A stretch of 9,142 nt of DNA from an uncultured Burkholderiales bacterium (lineage in GTDB: Bacteria; Pseudomonadota; Gammaproteobacteria; Burkholderiales; Burkholderiaceae_E): the NCBI GenBank assembly GCA_903898725.1, contig CAIUGQ010000353.1, positions 1 to 9,142 of the forward strand, read 5' to 3'. The notes beneath the pieces are model-generated. The model saw only the letters and a program-made list of their open reading frames with translations. It searched no databases and was not told the DNA's origin. Each line of letters opens with the position of its first letter. The stretch's first letter is position 1. Both the position numbers and the translations under genes were made by a program. Below are positions 1 to 5,611 of this stretch, piece after piece.

Positions 1-1
1 C

Positions 2-1726
2 GTGCTCGCCCACGAGGTCTCGCACATCGTCAACGGCGACGTGCGGCTCAACACGCGGCTGGTCGGCATGAACCACGGCCTGCAGTGGGTGGCGCTGTTC
101 GGCCGCTCGCTGCTGGCGCACGCGTTCCGGTGGGGGACCTCGATGCGTCTGCTCGAGACGGTGATGGCCCTGCCGATGGCGGTGATGGGCGCGATCGTCT
201 CGGTGGTCGGTGCGATCGGCGAGCTCGGTGCGCTGGCGATCCAGGCCGGCGTCGGGCGCCAGCGCGAGTACTTCGCCGATGCCCAGGCGGTGGCGTTCAC
301 CCGTCAGCGCGACGGTCTGGGCGGCGCGCTGCGCAAGGTCGCGGGCCTGTCCGCGGTGCTGGCCCGCGAGGCGGCCGCGACGGGTGCGGCACCGCAGGAC
401 CCGCGCCGTGCCGCCGCGCGCCGCCATCCGTACTGGCAGAACGTCGCGCATCTGCTGCTCGTGGGCCGGGTCGCGTCGGGTCGATGGTTCGAGACGCACC
501 CGCCGCTGCGTGCCCGCGTGCACCGCCTCTACGGGCGCGACATGGTGCCGCTCGAGGCGTCCGAGCTCGCCGATGCCGAGCGCCGCGAGCCCGAGCTGCC
601 GGCGCTGTCGCTCGCGGTGTCGACGGGCGTCGCCCTCGACGACGACGAGGAACCGTCGCTGCTGCCGTCGCCGGTCGCGACGGGCCGACGCCGGGGCGCC
701 GCCATCGGGATGGCCCGCGTCCGCCCGGCCGACGGCGCAGCGCCCCTCGTGCTGTGGGCGGACACGGTGCCGGCGCCGGAGGAGGCGCTCCGGACCGGCG
801 CGGTCGCGCCGCCGGACGATCTCGTCGCGGTCACTCGGTCGGCGGTCACCCCGTCCGCAGTCTCGCTGCCCTCGGTCGCCGCCGATGCGACCGCGACGCC
901 CGGACCGGACGAGGCGATCGCCGCCGCCGCGGATCGCCTGGTGCAGGCGACCCGCGAGCCCGCGGGTGCCGCCGCGCTGGTGGCGGCGCTGATCGAGACG
1001 CCCGGTCAGCCCCTGCCCACCTGGGGCGAGGGCTGGGAATGTGCGGCGAAGCATCATGGCGCGCTGCGCGCGGCGGTCGGTGCCGTGCCGGGCGAGACCT
1101 TGCGGGCGCTGCGCTGGCCGCTGATGGAGCTCGCGGTCGCGCGGCTGCAGCCGATGTCGCGCCCGGCCCGCGAGTCGCTGCTGGCGACCGTTCGCGGCAT
1201 CGTCGACCACGACGCGCGCCTGACGCTGCCCGAATGGATCTACGTGGCGCTGCTGCGCCTGCGGCTCAGGCTCGAGCCGCGACGCACCGGCCTGCGCCGC
1301 GCGACGCCGGGCGACACGCTGGACGCCCGCAGCATCCGCGTGCTGTTCGCGCTGGTCGCGCACTGTGCGCAGGTCAGCGAGGCGAAGGCCGACCGCGCCG
1401 CGAATGCCGCGATCCGGGCGCTCGACCTGCCTTCGATCGGCGGATCGGCCGGCACGCTGACGATCGAGTCGCTCGAGCAGGCGATGCGCGGCGCTGCCAA
1501 CCTGCCGCCGCTCACCCGGCCGCTGCTCGTGCGGCAGCTGGTCTCGATGCTCCCGGCCGATGCCGGACACGAGGCGCGCGACTTCCTGCGCCTGCTGTGC
1601 GTCGCGATCGACTGCCCGTCGCCGCGCCTGCCGCCGTCCGGCCACGGGTGGGTCGGATCGCCGGCCGGCCCCGTCGTCGCCCGCGACGACGCGGACGACC
1701 CGGTGCTGGCCGACGCCGACGCCTGA
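2..1726 (+). CDS. M48 family zinc metallopeptidase (HtpX-like), 5' truncated by window edge
   Basis: This is the C-terminal 574 residues of a membrane zinc endopeptidase. The open frame runs in from the left edge; the GTG at position 2 is an internal Val of the LAHEVSH motif, not a start. Zinc ligands visible are H4 and H8 (HEVSH, with E5 the catalytic base) and probably E89 in REYFADAQAV, the usual third-ligand helix of M48. Hydrophobic stretches at about residues 27-42 and 54-82 look like membrane segments between the two zinc motifs, as in HtpX. A THPPL motif at 165-169 closes the typical M48 domain. The remaining ~390 residues are unusual: an acidic, Ala/Pro-rich linker (about 195-300), then a helical Ala/Leu/Arg-rich region to the end that I cannot assign. 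The N-terminal membrane part lies outside the window. The family assignment is firm; substrate and the role of the extension are unknown. It could be named an HtpX homologue, but the extension makes it longer than classic HtpX. Confidence 0.88.
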   Translation: MLAHEVSHIVNGDVRLNTRLVGMNHGLQWVALFGRSLLAHAFRWGTSMRLLETVMALPMAVMGAIVSVVGAIGELGALAIQAGVGRQREYFADAQAVAFTRQRDGLGGALRKVAGLSAVLAREAAATGAAPQDPRRAAARRHPYWQNVAHLLLVGRVASGRWFETHPPLRARVHRLYGRDMVPLEASELADAERREPELPALSLAVSTGVALDDDEEPSLLPSPVATGRRRGAAIGMARVRPADGAAPLVLWADTVPAPEEALRTGAVAPPDDLVAVTRSAVTPSAVSLPSVAADATATPGPDEAIAAAADRLVQATREPAGAAALVAALIETPGQPLPTWGEGWECAAKHHGALRAAVGAVPGETLRALRWPLMELAVARLQPMSRPARESLLATVRGIVDHDARLTLPEWIYVALLRLRLRLEPRRTGLRRATPGDTLDARSIRVLFALVAHCAQVSEAKADRAANAAIRALDLPSIGGSAGTLTIESLEQAMRGAANLPPLTRPLLVRQLVSMLPADAGHEARDFLRLLCVAIDCPSPRLPPSGHGWVGSPAGPVVARDDADDPVLADADA

Positions 1727-1741
1727 GCGACGGCACGGCCT

Positions 1742-1818
1742 GACCGCGGCGCGACCGCGGCCTGACCACCGCCCGACCACCGCTCGGCCACCGCTCGGCC
1801 ACCGCTCGGCCACCGCCG
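1742..1818. repeat. Degenerate 11-bp tandem array, seven units
   Basis: Seven consecutive 11-base units start at 1742, 1753, 1764, 1775, 1786, 1797 and 1808. The core is GGCCACCGCTC; units at 1786 and 1797 are identical, that at 1775 differs by one base, and the leftmost two share a GACCGCGG beginning. The array fills the spacer after the protease stop and ends just before a possible -10 box of the next gene. The unit is not a multiple of three and lies outside both coding frames, so it is not a protein repeat. Its period is close to one DNA helical turn. Confidence 0.85.
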
Positions 1819-1826
1819 GCGCCCGG

Positions 1827-1832
1827 TACACT
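1827..1832 (+). promoter_or_regulatory. Possible -10 box (TACACT) for the TlpA-like gene
   Basis: TACACT matches TATAAT at four of six positions and lies just after the 11-bp array, in the only AT-richer patch of the spacer (GGTACACTCTGGAG). No recognisable -35 box is present at 16-18 bases; that position falls within the repeat array. Transcription from here would give a leader of about 45 bases before the ATG at 1885. Weak evidence. Confidence 0.25.
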
Positions 1833-1845
1833 CTGGAGACGAGGA

Positions 1846-1874
1846 CCCGGCAACCCGCCGGGGCTCGACGCCCC
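1846..1874 (+). other. Two overlapping GC hairpins in the leader of the TlpA-like gene
   Basis: CCCGGC (1846-1851) pairs with GCCGGG (1857-1862) over a 5-base loop. GGGGC (1860-1864) pairs with GCCCC (1870-1874) over another 5-base loop. They share 1860-1862, so they cannot both form fully. A pyrimidine tract (1871-1881) and no purine-rich ribosome binding site precede the ATG. The pairing is seen directly; a regulatory role is only a guess, since short GC hairpins arise easily in such DNA. Confidence 0.25.
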
Positions 1875-1884
1875 TCCTCCCACG

Positions 1885-2463
1885 ATGTCCGTCACGCTGC
1901 CGCCCCTTCCGGCCGAGCCGTCCGGCGCCGATCCCGGCGCCCGGCGGCGCCGCGTGCTCGGCATCGGGCTGGGCGCCGGGGTCGTGCTCGGCGCCGCCAG
2001 CTGGGGTGCCCATCGGTGGGCGGGCTCGCGCGGCCCGCGCGTGCTGCCGCCGCTGACCTACCGGCTGATCGACGGCCGCCGGCTCGGTCCGTCCGAACTG
2101 GGCGGCAAGGCGGTGCTGGTGAACTTCTGGGCGACGAGCTGCGCGGTCTGCGTGGCAGAGATGCCCGACCTGGTCTCGGTCTACGACGCCTACCGGCCAC
2201 GGGGGCTGGAGCTGGTGGCCGTCGCGATGCCGTACGACCGACCCGACCACGTGCTGCACTTCGCGTCGACCCGGCGGCTGCCGTTCCCGGTCGCCCTCGA
2301 TCCGATGGGGGAGGCGGTCACCGCCTGGGGGGGCGTGGAGGGCACGCCGCTCACTTGGCTCGCCGGGCCCGACGGCCGCATCCGTCGCCGCTGGCTCGGC
2401 CGCCCCGATTTCGCGGCGCTTCGCCTCGAGCTCGACGCGATGCTGCCGGGGCCGGCTGCCTGA
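1885..2463 (+). CDS. TlpA-like thioredoxin-family protein, membrane anchored, variant CAVC site
   Basis: A 192-residue protein of the TlpA/redoxin group: thiol-disulfide exchange proteins held at the outer face of the inner membrane, often serving cytochrome c maturation or redox protection. The Arg cluster at 20-23 followed by a hydrophobic stretch (24-40) is a signal anchor; two adjacent Arg before VLG give it a slight Tat look, but a normal Sec anchor is as likely. The thioredoxin core has the strand AVLVNFWATS, then C86-A-V-C89, the EMP turn after the active site, and the cis-proline T154-P155. Compared with the common WCPPC, Trp is replaced by Ser and the inner Pro by Val. The start is the first ATG; no Shine-Dalgarno is seen, and a GTG at 1954 (inside the anchor) is a less likely alternative. 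It is convergent with lipA and separated from the protease by 158 bases. The specific partner is unknown. Confidence 0.85.
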   Translation: MSVTLPPLPAEPSGADPGARRRRVLGIGLGAGVVLGAASWGAHRWAGSRGPRVLPPLTYRLIDGRRLGPSELGGKAVLVNFWATSCAVCVAEMPDLVSVYDAYRPRGLELVAVAMPYDRPDHVLHFASTRRLPFPVALDPMGEAVTAWGGVEGTPLTWLAGPDGRIRRRWLGRPDFAALRLELDAMLPGPAA

Positions 2464-2539
2464 GCGCCCCGCGCCCCGCGCCCGGTTCAGCCCTGCGCCA
2501 GCTCAGCCCTGCGCCAGCTCAGCCCGCCTCGCCCGCCTC
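2464..2539. repeat. Serial short tandem repeats filling a convergent intergenic spacer
   Basis: Three different tandem repeats follow one another. GCGCCCC (7 bp) occurs at 2464 and 2471 with a partial third copy at 2478. TCAGCCCTGCGCCAGC (16 bp) occurs at 2487 and 2503, with a 7-base partial copy at 2519. GCCCGCCTC (9 bp) occurs at 2522 and 2531, running to the lipA stop codon. They occupy nearly all of the spacer between the TlpA-like stop (2461-2463) and the lipA stop (2538-2540). I see no classic hairpin-plus-U-tract terminator for either gene here. Confidence 0.8.
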
Positions 2540-3527
2540 AGCTCACACCCGCCGCCGCCGCCTGCTGGTCCGCGTGATACGAGGATCGAACCAGCGCGCC
2601 AACCGCGGCGTGAGTGAACCCTAACTGATACGCCTGCTTCTCGAACGAGGCGAAGACGTCCGGATGGACGTAGCGGCGCACCGGCAGGTGGTGGTTGGTC
2701 GGCGCGAGGTACTGGCCAATGGTGATCATGTCGATGTCGTGCGCCCGCATGTCGCGCATCGTCTGGACGATCTCATCGTCCGTTTCGCCCAGTCCGACCA
2801 TGATCCCGGACTTGGTCGGCACCCCCGGCACGCGCTGCTTGAACTCGGCCAGGAGCTTGAGCGAGTGCCCGTAGTCGGAGCCCGGACGCGCCTCCTTGTA
2901 GAGCCGCGGCACGGTCTCGAGGTTGTGGTTCATCACGTCGGGCGGCGCCGCCTCGAGGCTGGCGAGCGCTCGGTCGAGGCGGCCGCGGAAGTCGGGCACG
3001 AGCACCTCGATCCGGGTGTCGGGCGACTGCGCGCGCACTTCGCGGATGCAGTCGACGAAGTGCTGGGCCCCGCCGTCGCGCAGGTCGTCGCGATCGACCG
3101 AGGTGATCACGACGTAGCTCAGGCGCAGCGCGGCAATGGTCTTGGCGAGGTTCGCCGGCTCGTTCGTGTCGAGCGGGTCGGGCCGGCCGTGCCCGACGTC
3201 GCAGAACGGGCAGCGCCGCGTGCACTTGTCGCCCATGATCATGAAGGTGGCGGTGCCCTTGCCGAAGCACTCGCCGATATTCGGGCAGGACGCCTCTTCG
3301 CAGACGGTGTGCAGATTGTGCTCGCGCAGGATCCGCTTGATGTCGTGGAAGCGGCTGCCCGGCGCGGCGGCGCGCACGCGGATCCAGTCGGGCTTGCGGA
3401 GCACCTCGCCGGCGGGCACGACCTTGATCGGGATCCGCGCGGTCTTGCCGGCGCCTTTCTGCTTGGCGGTCGCGTCGTACGGAGCGGCGGCAGGCGCCGC
3501 GGACTCGGGGGAGGCGGAGTCGGTCAT
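2538..3527 (-). CDS. lipA: Lipoyl synthase LipA (radical SAM)
   Basis: LipA inserts two sulfur atoms at C6 and C8 of octanoyl chains already attached to lipoyl domains (pyruvate and 2-oxoglutarate dehydrogenases, glycine cleavage H protein), using two 4Fe-4S clusters and S-adenosylmethionine in the cytoplasm. At 329 residues it has the usual length. The auxiliary cluster cysteines are C76, C81 and C87 (CEEASCPNIGEC); the radical SAM cysteines are C102, C106 and C109 (CTRRCPFC). The conserved C-terminal RSSYHAD (about 314-320) supplies the Ser ligand of the auxiliary cluster. The first ~35 residues are an Ala/Lys-rich, low-complexity leader common in proteobacterial LipA. The ATG overlaps the lipB stop in an ATGA arrangement, so translation is probably coupled to lipB. 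All key residues are intact. Confidence 0.98.
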   Translation of the reverse strand: MTDSASPESAAPAAAPYDATAKQKGAGKTARIPIKVVPAGEVLRKPDWIRVRAAAPGSRFHDIKRILREHNLHTVCEEASCPNIGECFGKGTATFMIMGDKCTRRCPFCDVGHGRPDPLDTNEPANLAKTIAALRLSYVVITSVDRDDLRDGGAQHFVDCIREVRAQSPDTRIEVLVPDFRGRLDRALASLEAAPPDVMNHNLETVPRLYKEARPGSDYGHSLKLLAEFKQRVPGVPTKSGIMVGLGETDDEIVQTMRDMRAHDIDMITIGQYLAPTNHHLPVRRYVHPDVFASFEKQAYQLGFTHAAVGALVRSSYHADQQAAAAGVS

Positions 3528-4165
3528 GGTCGTTCGATGTGGGCGGCGAGGGTCTCGCCGAAGTGCCGGGCGACCGCCGCCGGATCGACGCGATCGGCGT
3601 CCGGGGGGGCGGCGCGGGCGCGGGCCAGGTCGGTCACCTGCAGGCCAGCATACCCGCAGGGGTTGATCCGTTCAAACGGCTCGAGGTCCATCGCGACGTT
3701 CAGCGCGATGCCGTGATAGGTGCAGCCGCGGCTGACCTTCAGGCCGAGCGAGGCGAGCTTCGGGCCCGCCGTGCCGTCGGCCGACGCGTGGTACAGGCCC
3801 GGGGCACCCGGCTTGCGCACGGCGCGCACGCCCCAGGCGGCACAGGTCTCGATGGCGGCGGCCTCGAGGCGGCAGACCAGATCACGGACCATCAGCCGAT
3901 GCCGACGCAGGTCCACGAGCGTGTAGGCGACGACCTGACCGGGGCCATGGTAGGTGACCTGGCCGCCTCGCTCCGTCCTGACCACGGGGATCTCACCGGG
4001 GGTGAGCACATGCTCCGGTTTGCCGGCCAGCCCCTGGGTGAACACCGCCGGGTGCTCGACCAGCCAGATCTCGTCGGGGGTGGCGTCGTCGCGCGAGGCC
4101 GTGAAGGCGCGCATCGCGTCGAGCGTCGGCAGGTAGTCGGCAGGGGCGAGGGAGCGGATCAGCAT
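3524..4165 (-). CDS. lipB: Octanoyl-[acyl-carrier-protein]:protein N-octanoyltransferase LipB
   Basis: LipB moves octanoate from acyl carrier protein to a specific lysine of lipoyl domains, the step before LipA. The product is 213 residues, normal for the family. The substrate-pocket motif RGGQVTYHGPGQ is at 66-77, the catalytic Lys is K136 in GPKLASLGLKV, and the catalytic Cys is C170 in INPCGYAG. The ATG at 4165 is chosen because MLIRSLAPADY matches the usual start of LipB and no start codon lies just upstream in frame; the open frame itself extends to about 5095, but that part is antisense to the arginase gene and is not real. No clear Shine-Dalgarno precedes it. The stop overlaps the lipA start (ATGA). 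It is divergent from the arginase-family gene, with 153 bases between them. Confidence 0.97.
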   Translation of the reverse strand: MLIRSLAPADYLPTLDAMRAFTASRDDATPDEIWLVEHPAVFTQGLAGKPEHVLTPGEIPVVRTERGGQVTYHGPGQVVAYTLVDLRRHRLMVRDLVCRLEAAAIETCAAWGVRAVRKPGAPGLYHASADGTAGPKLASLGLKVSRGCTYHGIALNVAMDLEPFERINPCGYAGLQVTDLARARAAPPDADRVDPAAVARHFGETLAAHIERP

Positions 4166-4318
4166 CGGGAGCGGGGCCGCGTCGGGAGGCGGTGCGAGGG
4201 GGCGGGTCCGACGGCGCCGCGCTTCGATGGTACCGTCGTCACGGGTCCGACCCCGCCCCGACCAGCCCGGCGGGCGGGGTTCCGACCCGGACGGGCCGAG
4301 CGCGGCCTGGAGGGCCCC
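4166..4318. promoter_or_regulatory. Divergent intergenic region between lipB and the arginase gene
   Basis: Both genes must be read from this 153-base spacer unless arginase depends on distant transcription. GGGTCCGAC occurs twice in direct orientation (4204-4212 and 4243-4251), with a related GGGTTCCGACC at 4277-4287. ACCCCGCC (4250-4257) can pair with GGCGGGGT (4273-4280) in an 8-bp stem. On the minus strand TACCAT (4232 down to 4227) is the best -10 candidate for lipB, about 60 bases before its ATG, but no matching -35 is seen. No plus-strand promoter stands out. Confidence 0.35.
4309..4314 (+). promoter_or_regulatory. Ribosome binding site of the arginase gene
   Basis: GGAGGG lies 4 bases before the ATG at 4319. 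It decides the start: the open frame continues upstream to 3539, but that part is antisense to lipB and has no such site. Confidence 0.7.
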
Positions 4319-5299
4319 ATGACCGATGCGATCCGTCCGATCGAGCTGCTCGGTGCTGCCATCGGCGAGGGGGCGCCCGACCGTCGTACCCGGGCCGGGC
4401 CGGCGTCCCTGCGCCACTGGGGCCTGGGCGGCCGGCTGAGCGCCCGCGGCCGGGCCGTCCGGTGGGGCGCGGTGGTCGGATCCGACCTCGCCCTGATGCC
4501 GCAGGGACCGATGGCCGTGGTGGCCGAGTTCTCGCAGCGGCTCGCCGCGGCGCTGGCCGAATCGATCGAGGCGCGGCACCTGCCGGTGGTGGTGGGCGGC
4601 GACCATTCGTGCGCGGTGGGCACCTGGAGCGGTGTCGCCGCCTCGCTGCGCCGCGACGATCCGGGCCGTCGGCTGGGGCTGGTCTGGGTCGACGCCCATC
4701 TCGATGCCCACACCCCCGAGACCTCGCCCAGCCAGATGCCCCACGGCATGCCGATCGCCGCGCTCCTCGGGCATGGTGCGCCCGCCCTGACCGAGGTGGG
4801 CGACGCCCGCCCGAAGCTGCGGCCGGGCGATCTGGTGCTGATCGGTCCGCGCAGCTGGGAGTCCGGCGAGGCGACGCTGCTCGAGCGGCTGGGGGTGCGG
4901 GTGATGACCCATGACGAGGTGCTGCGCCGCGGCTTCGCCGACTGCATGCACGAGGCGATCGCGCGGGTGACCACCGACACCGACCGCTGGGGCCTGAGCT
5001 TCGACCTCGATGCGCTGGACCCGCTGGACGCCCCCGGCACCGGCTCGCGGGTGGCGCGCGGGCTGCGCACGACCGAGGTCGCGGCCGCGCTCCACGGGCT
5101 CGCGCGGGACCCGCGCTTCGTCGCGGCCGAGCTGGTGGAGTACAACCCCTCGCTCGATCAGGATCGGCTGACGGCCGAGGCGGCCGAGCGCGTGCTGGGG
5201 GCGATGGTGGACCGGCGCGAGCCGGGGGCGGCGGGCGGCGCGCCCGGTGCCGAGCGGCGCACCGCCCGGCCGGTGGCCGGGCCTAGAGGACGACCTTGA
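4319..5299 (+). CDS. Arginase-family ureohydrolase (rocF-like), altered substrate loop
   Basis: A 326-residue binuclear-manganese ureohydrolase, expected to hydrolyse L-arginine to ornithine and urea in the cytoplasm. Metal ligands are all present: H96 (GGDHS), D125, H127 and D129 (DAHLD), D229 and D231 (SFDLDALDP, followed by the PGTG turn). H142 in HGMP aligns with the catalytic-shuttle His141 of human arginase I and E274 (VEYNP) with Glu277. The loop HTPETSPS resembles bacterial arginases more than agmatinases, and S138 aligns with Ser137. Two substrate-contact positions differ from the classic enzyme: Asn130 is H131 here and Asn139 is M140. Arginase is therefore the best call, but another guanidino substrate is possible. 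The last ~25 residues are Gly/Ala/Arg-rich and probably disordered. The gene is opposite in strand to all its neighbours on both sides: divergent from lipB, and overlapping the 3' end of ybeD tail to tail by 17 bases. Confidence 0.88.
   Translation: MTDAIRPIELLGAAIGEGAPDRRTRAGPASLRHWGLGGRLSARGRAVRWGAVVGSDLALMPQGPMAVVAEFSQRLAAALAESIEARHLPVVVGGDHSCAVGTWSGVAASLRRDDPGRRLGLVWVDAHLDAHTPETSPSQMPHGMPIAALLGHGAPALTEVGDARPKLRPGDLVLIGPRSWESGEATLLERLGVRVMTHDEVLRRGFADCMHEAIARVTTDTDRWGLSFDLDALDPLDAPGTGSRVARGLRTTEVAAALHGLARDPRFVAAELVEYNPSLDQDRLTAEAAERVLGAMVDRREPGAAGGAPGAERRTARPVAGPRGRP
5264..5282. terminator. GC hairpin at the convergent arginase/ybeD ends
   Basis: GCCCGGCC (5264-5271) and GGCCGGGC (5275-5282) form a perfect 8-bp stem with a 3-base loop. 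It lies immediately after the ybeD stop codon on the minus strand and inside the last codons of arginase on the plus strand. Neither side has a T-run, so it is not a textbook intrinsic terminator; it may block or protect transcript ends from either side. Confidence 0.4.
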
Positions 5300-5582
5300 C
5301 CATCGGGTGCGCGGTCAGCTCGAGGTAGAGCGCGTCGAGCTGCGCCCGCGAGGTCGCGCGGATCGTCGCCGTCACCCCGAGGTAGGTGCCCTGGCGCGAG
5401 GGGCGCAGCTCGAGCGTCGACGCATCGAAGTCCGGCGCGTGCCGACGCACCACGGCCGTCATCGCGTCGACGAAGCCGTCGACCTTCGCGCCCATGATCT
5501 TGATCGGGAAGTCGGTCGGGAACTGCAGGAGCTCGGTTCGCGCCGAGGCTGCTGCGTCGTCCGGCGGGAGGGCGTCGGTCAT
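5283..5582 (-). CDS. ybeD: YbeD/DUF493 family protein
   Basis: A 99-residue cytoplasmic protein of the YbeD (DUF493) family, a small ACT-like alpha/beta fold. Its biochemical role is not established; it is often found between D,D-carboxypeptidase genes and lipB. Family wording is clear: FPTDFPIKIMGA at about 21-32, the R-x-S-x-x-G-x-Y-L-G-V-T strand at 60-71, and a C-terminus ending VKVVL. About 13 extra N-terminal residues precede the conserved part compared with the short E. coli protein. The ATG at 5582 (MTDALPP) is preferred; the open frame continues upstream but only as antiparallel-frame sequence inside dat. It follows dat after 29 bases and is probably the last gene of the dacA-dat-ybeD unit. 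Its stop (TAG) lies within the arginase coding end. Confidence 0.92.
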   Translation of the reverse strand: MTDALPPDDAAASARTELLQFPTDFPIKIMGAKVDGFVDAMTAVVRRHAPDFDASTLELRPSRQGTYLGVTATIRATSRAQLDALYLELTAHPMVKVVL

Positions 5583-5611
5583 CGGACGCTCAGGCGGGTC
5601 GGCCCGGCGCC

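Noticed and set aside
1742..1818. CRISPR array
   Set aside because: Units are only 11 bases, directly adjoining, with no unique spacers and no cas genes nearby.
1240..2259. Minus-strand open frame opposite the protease end and the TlpA-like start
   Set aside because: It crosses two real plus-strand genes and the repeat array; the wording is Arg/Gly/Ala noise.
1560..2624. Plus-strand open frame spanning the protease end, spacer and TlpA-like gene in another frame
   Set aside because: Arg/Pro-rich shadow without family similarity, crossing both real genes.
2664..3716. Plus-strand open frame of 350 codons opposite lipA and lipB
   Set aside because: Antisense to two certain genes, with biased Val/His/Arg/Gly composition and no domain.
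3539..4318. Upstream extension of the arginase open frame
   Set aside because: It lies antisense to lipB, and the homology to arginase and the GGAGGG site both place the start at 4319.
4166..5095. Upstream extension of the lipB open frame
   Set aside because: It is antisense to arginase and has Pro/Arg/Gly-rich wording; LipB similarity begins at the ATG at 4165.
4319..5299. Agmatinase or formimidoylglutamase as the identity of the ureohydrolase
   Set aside because: The loop after DAHxD (HTPETSPS followed by HGMP) is of arginase type; not fully excluded because two substrate-contact residues differ.
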